DNA of 64,000 nucleotides from positions 62,001 through 126,000 of the forward strand of contig NZ_JARHTP010000010.1 of assembly GCF_029223485.1 (NCBI RefSeq), given 5' to 3'. Below, piece after piece: positions 43,037 through 52,604 of the stretch; position 1 is the first letter of the stretch; each line of letters begins with the position of its first letter. A program made the translations under genes and the position numbers. Source of the DNA: Streptomyces coacervatus (GTDB lineage Bacteria > Actinomycetota > Actinomycetes > Streptomycetales > Streptomycetaceae). The notes below the pieces were generated by a model. That model did no database searches and was not told where the DNA came from. It saw nothing but the letters and a program-made list of their open reading frames with translations.

Positions 43037-44241
43037 CGGGGCGCGATGCCCGCCTTGTCGTAGGCGCGCTGTGCCGGGACGGCCGGGGCCTCGACGGTGA
43101 TCTCGACGACCGGGAGGGGCCGCCTGCCCGCCCGCAGTGCAACTGCCGTCAGCGGCACCGCGATCGCCAGCAGCCCAGCTGCCAGCACCGCACCCATGAC
43201 CGGGAACCCGGCCTGCGCCGCCAGTACGCTCCCGGTCAGCGGCCCCGCGGCCGTCCCCAGCGAGGACGTCGACCCGACAAGCACCGCCCAGCGCCCGCGT
43301 GGGTCCAGCGAGGCCGCCAGTCCGATCACGTACGACAGGACGATCGGGTAGAGCACGTTCCAGGCGATCTCACCGCCGGCGAAGGACCTCAGGTCGGTCG
43401 CGGACGCGCTGAGCACGATGCAGCCGGAGATCAGCGCCGTTCCGGCCCCGATGGGCAGCGCCCGGCCGAGCCGCGGCCCGACCGCTCCCGCGCCGACGAC
43501 CCCCAGCAGCCCCGCGCCGAGCGCCACCGCGAAGACCAGGCCGACGGTGGCCTCCGGCAGGTGCGCCTGGGCCAGACCGATACGGCCGCTGACGCCCCAC
43601 AGTGCGTTCTGCACGAGCGACCAGCAGAACATGACGACGGCGAGGACCAGGCCGGAACGCAGGTGGGGGAGGCGGCTGCCGTCGAGAGGGCTGTGCGAGG
43701 CCGCCGTACGGACCGGGAGCCGGCCGGTGAGCGGCCAGACGGCGAGCGCGGTGAGCGCGATCGCGGCGAGGGGCTGCCCGTGGCCCGCGCCCAGGTGGGG
43801 GACGGCCAGATACACGGCGCCCGCGAGCGCGGAGACACCGAGCAGGCCCAGCGTGGTCGTACGGTGCGGATCCCGCTGGGCGGCGATCCCGGTGGCGGCG
43901 ACCGTGGTGGCCGTACCGGACCCGAAACCGCCGACCAGCGCGCCCGCGACGACGGCCGGGACGGCACTGGTGAGCGCGGCACCGCCGTAGCCGAAGACCG
44001 CGAGGGCGAGGCCGATGCGGGCGAGTGTGCGCGGGCCGACGCGGTCCACGCGTGAGGCGAGCAGAAAGCCGGCCGCGGCCGAACTCAGCAGCAGCGCACT
44101 GCCGATGGCCCCCGCCTCGGTGGCGGTGAGCGCAAGCCCCGAATCCAGCCGTCCGACGGTGGTCGGCAGCAGATACGGAGCGAGGTACCCGGCCGTGAAA
44201 AGGGCGACGAGGGGCCAGGGGGTGGTGCGAGGGGCGAACAC
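43033..44241 (-). CDS. MFS transporter
   Basis: 402 residues with about 12 membrane helices in two halves; the loop between helices 2 and 3 reads ASRVDRVGPRTLAR, a weak form of the MFS signature. No soluble domain. Substrate unknown. Transcribed toward the deaminase gene; the 197 bp between it and the IclR gene contain no recognisable RNA gene or operator. It could be the transporter for the IclR/glucarate-dehydratase locus, but there is no operon evidence. Confidence 0.85.
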   Translation of the reverse strand: MFAPRTTPWPLVALFTAGYLAPYLLPTTVGRLDSGLALTATEAGAIGSALLLSSAAAGFLLASRVDRVGPRTLARIGLALAVFGYGGAALTSAVPAVVAGALVGGFGSGTATTVAATGIAAQRDPHRTTTLGLLGVSALAGAVYLAVPHLGAGHGQPLAAIALTALAVWPLTGRLPVRTAASHSPLDGSRLPHLRSGLVLAVVMFCWSLVQNALWGVSGRIGLAQAHLPEATVGLVFAVALGAGLLGVVGAGAVGPRLGRALPIGAGTALISGCIVLSASATDLRSFAGGEIAWNVLYPIVLSYVIGLAASLDPRGRWAVLVGSTSSLGTAAGPLTGSVLAAQAGFPVMGAVLAAGLLAIAVPLTAVALRAGRRPLPVVEITVEAPAVPAQRAYDKAGIAPR

Positions 44242-44438
44242 GGGCGTTCCCAGGGCATGCGAAAGAAGCGGCTCAAGAAGGGGTTGGGCGACGACCGTCG
44301 ACGGACAGGAACGCGCGGAGAATTTGTATCAAGCACTCGGTTCGGGAAAGAAGGCGGGGGCGTGTGATGTGGCACACGTTGCGTTTGGGGTGAGGAAGGT
44401 CGGGTAGACGAGCGCCCCAACTGCCGTGGATCTACGGG

Positions 44439-45233
44439 CTAACGCCAGTGAACGGCGCCGCCGGCACCCCGCGCCGCCGCCTCCGCCTTCGCCCTGATCT
44501 CCCGCATCACCGAGACGATCCGCTCCTCGTGCTCCGGCGTGAGCCGAGCCACCGGCACCGAGCAGCTGATCGCGTCCTGCGCGGGGGTCTCGTAGTGCAG
44601 CGCGAAGCCGAAACCGACGATTCCGGCCACGCCCTCCTCGCGGTCGACCGAGTAGCCGCGGGTGCGGACCGCCGCGAGGTCCGCCGCCAGTGACTCACGG
44701 CTGGTGTGCGTGTTCGGCGTGAGTGCCTCGTACGGCCCCTCGGGCAGCTCCTCGTCGGGCCGTTCGGCCAGCAGCGCCTTGCCCAGGGCGCCCACGTGGG
44801 CCGGCAGCCGCCGCCCCACCCGGCTGATGGTCCGCAGATACTCGTGCGACTCCCGGGTCGCGAGGTACGCCACGTCGCGGCCGTCGAGCCGCCCCATGTG
44901 GATCGTCTCGCCGAGCGCCTCGGAGGCCTCGTCGAGATACGGCCGTACGACGCGCACCCGCGGGTCGGAATCGAGGTAGCTGGTGCCGGTGAGCAGGGCG
45001 TGGATGCCGATGCCGTAGAGCGAGCCGGTGATGTCCGTGCGTACCCAGCCCCGGCTGATCAGCGTCTGCAGCAGTGCGTACATCGAGCTGCGTGGCACGC
45101 CGAGCTCGTCCGCCAGCTCCTGGAGTCGCGCCGGACGGTCGCCGCGTACGGCGAGCAGTTCCAGCAGCTCGACCGTCCGCGCGGCGGACTTCACCTCGCG
45201 GACGCCCCCGGTCTCGCTCCCCGTCTCCGACAT
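44439..45233 (-). CDS. IclR family transcriptional regulator
   Basis: 264 residues. Winged helix at the N-terminus (SAARTVELLELLAVRG, LQELADELGVPRSSMYALLQTL) and the IclR effector domain (GRRLPAHVGALGKALLA; IVGFGFALHYETPAQDAISCSVPVARL). It is divergent from the glucarate-dehydratase-like gene across 105 bp with a good promoter and an inverted repeat, so that gene is its most likely target. Confidence 0.93.
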   Translation of the reverse strand: MSETGSETGGVREVKSAARTVELLELLAVRGDRPARLQELADELGVPRSSMYALLQTLISRGWVRTDITGSLYGIGIHALLTGTSYLDSDPRVRVVRPYLDEASEALGETIHMGRLDGRDVAYLATRESHEYLRTISRVGRRLPAHVGALGKALLAERPDEELPEGPYEALTPNTHTSRESLAADLAAVRTRGYSVDREEGVAGIVGFGFALHYETPAQDAISCSVPVARLTPEHEERIVSVMREIRAKAEAAARGAGGAVHWR

Positions 45234-45264
45234 GAGCCGATCGTAATCGGGTGCGGCCGCCTCA

Positions 45265-45313
45265 TTGACGCTCGGTGTTCGTGTATCTAACCTCCATCTT
45301 TATACGTGGATGG
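45265..45313 (+). promoter_or_regulatory. Promoter and candidate operator of the glucarate-dehydratase-like gene
   Basis: TTGACG (45265-45270), 17-nt spacer, TAACCT (45288-45293) is a near-ideal vegetative promoter. CCATC (45294-45298) and GATGG (45309-45313) form an inverted repeat over the expected start site, a position fitting repression by the divergent IclR protein. Confidence 0.55.
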
Positions 45314-45338
45314 TGTCTACATAGGGAGATGGGCGAGG

Positions 45339-46628
45339 GTGAACCTCACGATTGCGGATGTGCGGCTGACGCCGATCCTGGTCGCCGACCCGCCTCTCCT
45401 CAACACGCAGGGCGTGCATCAGCCGTACACCCCGCGGCTCATCGTGGAGGTGGTGACGGCCGACGGGGTCACGGGAGTCGGCGAGACGTACGGCGACACC
45501 AAGTACCTGGAGCCGGCCCGGCCCTTCGCCGAGAAGCTGAAGGGCCGTCAAGTCAGTGATCTGAACGGCCTGTTCGTGATTGCCGATGAGGTCTCCGTCG
45601 ATGACTCCCGGGTCTCCGGCCAGGTCGACGTCGGCGGACTGCGCGGTGTCCAGACCGCCGACAAGCTGCGGCTGTCCGTCGTCTCCGGCTTCGAGGTCGC
45701 CTGCCTCGACGCCCTCGGCAAGGCGCTCGGCCTGCCCGTGCATGCGCTGCTCGGGGGCAAGGTGCGGGACGCGGTCGAGTACAGCGCGTACCTGTTCTAC
45801 AGGTGGGCCGACCATCCCGAGGGCGTGGCCTGCGAGAAGGACGACTGGGGGGCCGCGGTCGACCCGGCGGGGGTCGTGGAGCAGGCGCGGCTGTTCAAGG
45901 AGCGGTACGGGTTCACGTCGTTCAAGCTCAAGGGCGGGGTCTTTCCGCCGGACGAGGAGATCGCCGCGGTGCGCGCCCTGGCGGACGCCTTCCCCGGGCA
46001 TCCTCTGCGGCTCGACCCCAACGGTGCCTGGTCCGTGGAGACTTCGCTGAAGGTGGCGAAGGAACTGGGGGGCGTCCTCGAATACCTGGAGGACCCGGCG
46101 CTCGGGGTCTCCGCCATGGCCGAGGTGTCCGCCGGCACCGGGGTGCCGCTCGCCACCAACATGTGTGTGACCACCTTCGCCGAGATCAAGGAGGCGTTCA
46201 GCCGGGACGCCGTACAGGTGGTGCTCTCCGATCACCATTACTGGGGCGGTCTGCGGAACACCCGGCAACTCGCCGCCATCTGCCGCACGTTCGGGGTCGG
46301 GGTGTCCATGCACTCCAACACGCACCTGGGGATCAGCCTGGCCGCGATGACGCATGTCGCGTCGACCGTGCCGAATCTCCAGCATGCCTGTGACTCCCAC
46401 TATCCCTGGCAGTCGGAGGACGTGCTCACCCGGCGGCTGACCTTCGAGGGCGGCAGGGTCGCCGTGTCCGACGCGCCGGGTCTCGGCGTTGAACTCGACC
46501 GCGAGAAGTTGCAGTTCCTGCATCGGCGGTGGCTGGATGACGATGGTGCGCTGCGTGAGCGTGACGATGCGGCGGCGATGCGGGTCGCCGAGCCGGGGTG
46601 GGTCACGCCGAGCGTGCCTCGCTGGTAG
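45339..46628 (+). CDS. Glucarate dehydratase-like enolase superfamily enzyme
   Basis: 429 residues from the GTG at 45339, 9 nt after GGGAGA. Enolase-superfamily, mandelate-racemase subgroup: KLKGG (Lys-x-Lys base), RLDPNGAW and LEDPALG (metal ligands), LSDHHYWGGL and SMHSNTHLGIS (Asp-His dyad). The SNTHLGIS and DHHYWGG versions match glucarate dehydratases, which convert D-glucarate or L-idarate to 5-keto-4-deoxyglucarate. Divergent IclR regulator next door. No downstream aldolase is present, so the pathway is not completed locally. Confidence 0.87.
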   Translation: MNLTIADVRLTPILVADPPLLNTQGVHQPYTPRLIVEVVTADGVTGVGETYGDTKYLEPARPFAEKLKGRQVSDLNGLFVIADEVSVDDSRVSGQVDVGGLRGVQTADKLRLSVVSGFEVACLDALGKALGLPVHALLGGKVRDAVEYSAYLFYRWADHPEGVACEKDDWGAAVDPAGVVEQARLFKERYGFTSFKLKGGVFPPDEEIAAVRALADAFPGHPLRLDPNGAWSVETSLKVAKELGGVLEYLEDPALGVSAMAEVSAGTGVPLATNMCVTTFAEIKEAFSRDAVQVVLSDHHYWGGLRNTRQLAAICRTFGVGVSMHSNTHLGISLAAMTHVASTVPNLQHACDSHYPWQSEDVLTRRLTFEGGRVAVSDAPGLGVELDREKLQFLHRRWLDDDGALRERDDAAAMRVAEPGWVTPSVPRW

Positions 46629-46633
46629 CGCCG

Positions 46634-46721
46634 CCAGGGGGCTCCGCCCCCTGGACCCCCGATCGGCCTGGACCCCCGATCGGCCTGAACGGCCTCGTCC
46701 TCAAACGCCGGACGGGCTGAA
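46634..46721. repeat. Dispersed intergenic hairpin element, copy 2, with 17-bp tandem duplication
   Basis: Perfect hairpin CCAGGGGGC-TCC-GCCCCCTGG (46634-46654), two exact copies of GGACCCCCGATCGGCCT (46653-46669, 46670-46686), then the 23-bp motif starting CCTCAAACGCCGG (46699-46721). Same composite as 34238-34308, with the middle part duplicated here. Probably terminates the upstream gene. Confidence 0.85.
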
Positions 46722-46828
46722 GAGCCGGAGGTGGTCTGACGCGCCCGGTGCCTGCGGCGTGAGCGGCGGCGCGTTGTCAGTGGGGTGGTGCACACTGGCC
46801 TGATCCGCACCATGTCAGGGAGTGCACC

Positions 46829-47977
46829 GTGAGCGCGTCCAACGGGAAGGGGCCACTGCCCATCACAGAGGGACCGGAGTGCCAGGCCCAGGTCGACCCC
46901 CTGGCCGCGCTGCGCACGCCGGACGATCCCCCCTGCGACGTGTACCTGACCGGCACCGTCTTCCTCGACATCATCTTCACCGGGCTCGACTCCGCCCCGG
47001 TGCGCGGGACCGAGTCCTGGGCGCGCGGGATGGGGTCGAGCCCCGGCGGTGTCGCCAACATGGCCACCGCACTGGCCCGCCTGGGCCTGAGGACGTCCCT
47101 CGCGGCGGCCTTCGGCGACGACCACTACGGGGAGTACTGCTGGGACGCCCTGGAGCAGGGCGAGGGCATCGATCTGTCGACATCGTGCACGGTTCCCGGC
47201 TGGCATTCGTCGGTCACCGTGTCGATGGCGTACGAAGGGGAGCGCACCATGGTCTCCCACGGCCATGAGCCGCCCCCCGAGGCCGTGTTCAACCAAGGGG
47301 GCCCCGCCGACTGCCCGCCTCCCGCGCGTGCCGCCATCGCCTCCCTCACCCCCGGCAAGCGCGCCCCCTGGATCGCCCAGGCCGCGCACCGCGGCACCCG
47401 CATCTTCGCCGACGTCGGCTGGGACGACACCGGCGCCTGGGACCTGGCGGGCCTGCCCGACCTCGAACACTGCGAGGCCTTCCTGCCGAACGCGGAGGAG
47501 GCGATGCGGTACACGGGCGCCGCGACTCCGCGCGCCGCCGCCCACGCCCTCACCGAGCACGTACCGCTCGCGGTGGTCACCCTCGGCGCGGAGGGGGCGT
47601 ACGCCGTCGACCGACGCACCGGAGAGACGGCCGAGGTCCCCGCCATCGCCGTGGAGGCCCTGGACCCGACCGGCGCGGGCGATGTGTTCGTCGCCGGTTT
47701 CGTCACCGGCACGCTCGCGGACTGGCCGCTGGCGGACCGGCTGGCGTTCGCGGGGCTGACGGCCGCGCTGTCCGTCCAGGAATTCGGGGGTTCCCTGTCG
47801 GCGCCGGGGTGGTCCGAGATCGGGGCCTGGTGGCGCCGGGTGCAGTCGGTGGAGGGACAGGATCCGGCCGCTCTGCATCGGTATGCGTTCCTGGAGAGCC
47901 TGGTGCCCGAGGAGGCGGCCAGACCGTGGCCGCTGCGGCGGGCCGTGCCGACGATCGGGTTCGGCAGACTGGGCTGA
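46829..47977 (+). CDS. PfkB family carbohydrate kinase
   Basis: 382 residues, GTG start. Ribokinase fold: GTVFLDIIFTGLD at the N-terminus, the di-glycine substrate motif SSPGGVANMATALARLG and the ATP/anion-hole motif DPTGAGDVFVAGF with the catalytic Asp. A 40-residue N-terminal extension is longer than usual. Substrate unknown. It follows the glucarate-dehydratase-like gene by 200 bp with a repeat element between, so it may be a separate unit. Confidence 0.9.
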   Translation: MSASNGKGPLPITEGPECQAQVDPLAALRTPDDPPCDVYLTGTVFLDIIFTGLDSAPVRGTESWARGMGSSPGGVANMATALARLGLRTSLAAAFGDDHYGEYCWDALEQGEGIDLSTSCTVPGWHSSVTVSMAYEGERTMVSHGHEPPPEAVFNQGGPADCPPPARAAIASLTPGKRAPWIAQAAHRGTRIFADVGWDDTGAWDLAGLPDLEHCEAFLPNAEEAMRYTGAATPRAAAHALTEHVPLAVVTLGAEGAYAVDRRTGETAEVPAIAVEALDPTGAGDVFVAGFVTGTLADWPLADRLAFAGLTAALSVQEFGGSLSAPGWSEIGAWWRRVQSVEGQDPAALHRYAFLESLVPEEAARPWPLRRAVPTIGFGRLG

Positions 47978-47998
47978 GAGCGGACCGTCCGGACCTCG

Positions 47999-48352
47999 TC
48001 AGCCCGCCGTCACCGTGCCACGGACGGTGCCGTCCGGCCCGGCCACCAGCACCGGCGTCCCGGCCCCGCCCAGATCCCGTACCGCCGCCCGGTCCTCGGC
48101 CGATGCCGACTCCGCCTCCGTCACCACGGCCGCCGCCTCCAGGGACTTCGCCCCGGACGCCACCGCCATGGCCACCGCCGTCTGCAGCGCACTCAGCTTC
48201 AGCGACGCCAGGTCGACCGTCCCTGCGACATACGTACGGCCCGTCTCGTCCCGTACGGCAGCCCCCTCGGGCACACCGTTGCGAGCCCGCGCGGAACGGG
48301 CCAGGGTGACGATCTTGCGGTCCTCGGCGTCAAGCGCGCTGCTGTCGGTCAT
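47999..48352 (-). CDS. Cytidine-deaminase-fold protein lacking catalytic residues
   Basis: 117 residues. The overall pattern is that of short cytidine deaminases near era (DRKIVTLARSARARNGVPEGAAVRD, then VDLASLKLSALQTAVAMAVASG). The zinc motifs are missing: the (H/C)xE position reads TVDLASLKLSALQTA and there is no PCxxC. There are no cysteines or histidines in the protein at all, so it cannot bind catalytic zinc. It is last in the phoH-ybeY-corC-mmcQ series. It is either a catalytically dead, retained protein or decaying; the frame is intact. Confidence 0.8.
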   Translation of the reverse strand: MTDSSALDAEDRKIVTLARSARARNGVPEGAAVRDETGRTYVAGTVDLASLKLSALQTAVAMAVASGAKSLEAAAVVTEAESASAEDRAAVRDLGGAGTPVLVAGPDGTVRGTVTAG

Positions 48353-48401
48353 GAGCCGAGCATACGGACCGGCACCGTGGCCATCCGGCCACGGGCGGCG
48401 T

Positions 48402-48761
48402 TCAGGAGCGGTCGAGGCGGAGGCGCTCGGCGCGCGGCAGTCCGGCCACCACCAGGTCGTACGAGTCCTCGATGAGCTCCCGGACCAGCCGGTCAGGGAG
48501 TTCGCCGTCGACCGTGACGGTGTTCCAGTGGCGCTTGTTCATGTGGTAGCCGGGGATGATCAGGCCCTCGTACTCGGTACGGAGCCGGATCGCGTCCTCC
48601 GGGTCGCACTTGAGGTTGACCGTGAGGGGGCGGCCACCGAGGTTCGTGAGCGCGAAGAGCTTGCCGAGCACCTTGAAGACCGAGGTCTCCGGGTTGAACG
48701 GGAAGTCCTCCACCGTCGCGTTGAAGGACAGACAGAAGCCGCGCAACTCCTCAGGGGTCAT
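48402..48761 (-). CDS. MmcQ/YjbR family protein
   Basis: 119 residues with a double-wing fold. Landmarks: MTPEELRGFCLSFNATVEDFPF, VFKVLGKLFAL, LKCDPEDAIRLR and the MNKRHWNTV segment. Members have a CyaY-like fold and are often called DNA-binding; the biochemical role is uncertain. Its ATG overlaps the corC stop by 4 bp, so it is translationally coupled. Confidence 0.93.
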   Translation of the reverse strand: MTPEELRGFCLSFNATVEDFPFNPETSVFKVLGKLFALTNLGGRPLTVNLKCDPEDAIRLRTEYEGLIIPGYHMNKRHWNTVTVDGELPDRLVRELIEDSYDLVVAGLPRAERLRLDRS

Positions 48762-50065
48762 TCGTCCTTCGCCTCTTCCTCGGGCGGATCGGCGGGGCCC
48801 ACCGGCTCCACCAGCACGGTCACGATCTTGTTCCGGCGACCGGCGGCCGCCTCCGCGGTCAGGCGGAGTTGCCGCCCGTCCGGAAGTTCCACGACGCTCG
48901 ACGCGCCGGCGATGGGCACGCGACCCAGCGCCTTGGCGAGCAGTCCGCCCACCGTCTCCACGTCCTCGTCGTCGTACTCGTCGAGCCCGTACAGCTCGCC
49001 GAGGTCGGTGATGTCGAGGCGGGCGGTGACCCGGTAGCGGTCCTCGCCGAGGTCCTCGACCGGCGGCAGCTCACGGTCGTACTCGTCGGTGATCTCTCCG
49101 ACGATCTCCTCGAGGATGTCCTCGATGGTGACGATGCCGGCCGTGCCGCCGTACTCGTCGATCACGACGGCCACGTGGTTGCGGTCCTGCTGCATCTCGC
49201 GCAGCAGGTCACCGGCGTTCTTGGTGTCGGGTACGAAGGCGGCGGGCCGCATGGCCGTCGACACCAGCTCGCTCTCGGCGTCCCGGCTGATGTGCGTCTT
49301 GCGCGCCAGGTCCTTCAGATACACGATCCCGACGATGTCGTCCTCGCTCTCCCCGGCGACCGGGATGCGCGAGAAACCCGAGCGCAGGGCGAGCGTCAGG
49401 GCCTGCCGGATCGTCTTGTACCGCTCGATCACGACCAGGTCGGTCCGCGGGACCATGACCTCCCTCACGAGGGTGTCGCCGAGCTCGAAGACCGAATGCA
49501 CCATGCGGCGTTCGTCGTCCTCGATCAGCGACTCCGCCTCGGCCAGGTCGACCAGCGCCCGCAGCTCCGCCTCGGACGCGAACGGGCCGCGCCGGAAGCC
49601 CTTGCCGGGCGTCAGCGCATTGCCGATGAGGATCAGCAGGGACGGGATCGGCCCCATGATCCGCGCCAGCGGCAGCAGCACATACGCCGCCGCCGTCGCC
49701 GTGTTGAGCGGATGCTGACGGCCGATGGTGCGCGGCGAGACACCGACGGCGACGTACGACACGAGGACCATCACGCCGATCGCGACCAGCAGCGCACGCG
49801 TGGTGCCGGAGAACTCCTGCAGACAGGCGTACGTCACCAGGGCCGCGGCCGCCATCTCGCAGGCGACCCGGACCAGCAGCGCCACATTGAGATAGCGGGT
49901 CGGGTCGGCGGCGATCTGCGCGAGCTTCGCGCTGCCGCGCCGCCCGGAGCGCACGGCCTCCTCGGCGCGGAAGCTGGAGACACGCGCGAGGCCCGCCTCC
50001 GCACAGGCGGCGAGCCACGCGACGACGACCAGGGCGATGGCGCCCGCGACGATCTGCGGACTCAT
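48758..50065 (-). CDS. CNNM/CorC-type membrane transporter with CBS domains (hemolysin family)
   Basis: 435 residues from the ATG at 50065, overlapping the ybeY stop (ATGA). N-terminal DUF21 membrane domain (about 1-170, four helices), a CBS pair (about 195-320: MVPRTDLVVIER, RIPVAGESEDDIVGIVYLKDL, VVIDEYGGTAGIVTIEDILEE) and a C-terminal CorC_HlyC domain (DRYRVTARLDITDL). Such proteins act in magnesium or cobalt homeostasis. A standard member of the phoH-ybeY-corC operon. Confidence 0.94.
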   Translation of the reverse strand: MSPQIVAGAIALVVVAWLAACAEAGLARVSSFRAEEAVRSGRRGSAKLAQIAADPTRYLNVALLVRVACEMAAAALVTYACLQEFSGTTRALLVAIGVMVLVSYVAVGVSPRTIGRQHPLNTATAAAYVLLPLARIMGPIPSLLILIGNALTPGKGFRRGPFASEAELRALVDLAEAESLIEDDERRMVHSVFELGDTLVREVMVPRTDLVVIERYKTIRQALTLALRSGFSRIPVAGESEDDIVGIVYLKDLARKTHISRDAESELVSTAMRPAAFVPDTKNAGDLLREMQQDRNHVAVVIDEYGGTAGIVTIEDILEEIVGEITDEYDRELPPVEDLGEDRYRVTARLDITDLGELYGLDEYDDEDVETVGGLLAKALGRVPIAGASSVVELPDGRQLRLTAEAAAGRRNKIVTVLVEPVGPADPPEEEAKDE

Positions 50066-50559
50066 GAGACGGTCGGCGCCGGGGACGGCCCGGTCAGGCC
50101 CTTCTCCGCGCGCCAGCCGTCCACGATGGCCGCCTGCAGACCGAACATCTCGGCCTTCTCGTCGGGCTCCTCGTGGTCGTACCCGAGGAGATGCAGCACT
50201 CCATGGACGGTGAGGAGCTGGAGCTCCTCGTCCATGGAGTGCTGGGTGTGCGCTTCCTCGCCCTGCTTCTTGGCGACCTCCGGGCAGAGCACGATGTCGC
50301 CGAGGAGGCCCTGCGGGGGCTCGTCGTCGTCCTTCGACGGCGGACGCAGCTCGTCCATCGGGAAGGACATGACGTCCGTCGGCCCCGGCAGGTCCATCCA
50401 CTGGATGTGCAACTGCTCCATGGCGTCGGCGTCCACGACGATCACCGAGAGCTCGGAGAGCGGGTGGATGCGCATCCGCGCGAGCGCGTAGCGGGCGATG
50501 TCGAGGATCGCCTGCTCGTCGACCTCGGTTCCGGACTCGTTGTTGACGTCGATCGACAT
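50062..50559 (-). CDS. ybeY: Endoribonuclease YbeY
   Basis: 165 residues from the ATG at 50559. The zinc motif HGVLHLLGYDHEEPDE (HxxxHxxxxxH) is intact and SFPMDEL matches the family. YbeY matures 16S rRNA and takes part in ribosome quality control. It lies 13 bp after phoH and overlaps corC by 4 bp. Confidence 0.96.
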   Translation of the reverse strand: MSIDVNNESGTEVDEQAILDIARYALARMRIHPLSELSVIVVDADAMEQLHIQWMDLPGPTDVMSFPMDELRPPSKDDDEPPQGLLGDIVLCPEVAKKQGEEAHTQHSMDEELQLLTVHGVLHLLGYDHEEPDEKAEMFGLQAAIVDGWRAEKGLTGPSPAPTVS

Positions 50560-50572
50560 GGTGCCGCTGTGT

Positions 50573-51646
<1,074 letters not shown>

Positions 51647-52023
51647 GGGCCGGCTCTGTAGGCCTGCGATTCCTCCTCGTCACGGCCGCGTAGCTGAGGG
51701 CGGCCTCGCGATTCCAAGAGTACGACGCGGTACTGACAACGCCGTAGGGCTTTTCTTCATACGGCTGTTCGGTACGGAGAGTCACCGGACGGTCGCAGGG
51801 GTGATCCGGCAGCGGCAGCGCAAGTGGTCCGGAATTCACCCTTGCTGTTTCTTCATCTCACGGGCATCAATGGAACCGGTAGTTCCGACGGTCCGTCAGA
51901 TTCACACCCCCCACGACGCGCGTCCCGCACCACGCCCGCCGACGGCCCGTCCGGACCTCTCCCATCCATTCCCATCCATCCCCACATGGCAGTTCCCAGC
52001 TTCGGGAAGGGAGCCGGATCCCC
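51647..52023. other. 377-bp gene-free region between phoH and a secreted protein gene
   Basis: No coding sequence or RNA gene recognised. It must hold the divergent promoters of phoH and the secreted protein gene. The clearest element is the GACGGTCCGTC palindrome at 51885-51899; a Shine-Dalgarno GGGAAGGGAG is near 52006-52015. Confidence 0.6.
51885..51899. promoter_or_regulatory. TGACGGTCC-type palindrome, site 1
   Basis: CCGACGGTCCGTCAG: perfect GACGG-T-CCGTC core plus one further matched flanking pair. A sister site (CTGACGGTCCATCAG) is at 52571-52585, upstream of the DUF916 remnant. The shared motif suggests one regulator for both genes. Confidence 0.5.
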
Positions 52024-52500
52024 ATGAGAGCCAGACGAACAAGCACCGGTGCGGCAGTGGCGGCAGGGGCCCTCGCGGCCGTGTCGCTCGCGTTCGCGCC
52101 CAGTGCCCTCGCCGTCACTCCGCAGTCGGCGACGATCACCGCCGACTGCGGAAGCTTCGGCGGCGGAGCGGCCACGCTCACGGCCACCCAGGACGGTACG
52201 GCGGCCACCATCACCGTCACGTCGTCCGCCATCACCGCGCCGATCGCACTGTCGCAGGACTCGATCTCCTCGACGCTGACCATGGTCAAGGCGAGCGGCG
52301 GCACCACCGCCTTCACCGGCACCAAGAACCCGGCGATGGCCGCCGGCGACCCCGTCACCGTCGGCCCGCTCTCCGGCACCGTCGCCTCCGGCGACAGCCT
52401 GGAGGCCTACGGCGGCTCGCTGCAGATGACCGTCTTCGGTATCACCATCACCTGTACGGCGACCGGGGCGCAGTCACCGGGACCGTTCGTGTTCGACTGA
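52024..52500 (+). CDS. Secreted protein of unknown function
   Basis: 158 residues. A Sec signal peptide (basic MRARRTSTG, hydrophobic core, AxA site near residue 30: PSALA) precedes a beta-rich, Thr/Ala/Ser-rich mature part with two cysteines (ADCGSFGGG and ITCTATG) that may form a disulfide. No named domain recognised. It is followed by the DUF916 remnant with a shared palindromic motif, so the two may once have formed a secreted/membrane pair. It lies in a patch that interrupts the conserved phoH-era region. Confidence 0.8.
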   Translation: MRARRTSTGAAVAAGALAAVSLAFAPSALAVTPQSATITADCGSFGGGAATLTATQDGTAATITVTSSAITAPIALSQDSISSTLTMVKASGGTTAFTGTKNPAMAAGDPVTVGPLSGTVASGDSLEAYGGSLQMTVFGITITCTATGAQSPGPFVFD

Positions 52501-52570
52501 CACTTCCCAACTGAACGCGGTGGACCGTCAGTTCGCGATCTGTGCGCGATCTGTGCGCGATCCTGTGAAT

Positions 52571-52585
52571 CTGACGGTCCATCAG
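52571..52585. promoter_or_regulatory. TGACGGTCC-type palindrome, site 2
   Basis: CTGACGGTCCATCAG: 7-bp arms with one mismatch around a central T. It is 20 bp upstream of the DUF916 remnant. A related half-site (GGACCGTCAG) is at 52522-52531. Confidence 0.5.
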
Positions 52586-52604
52586 TTCAGTTCCGCCGTC
52601 TCCA

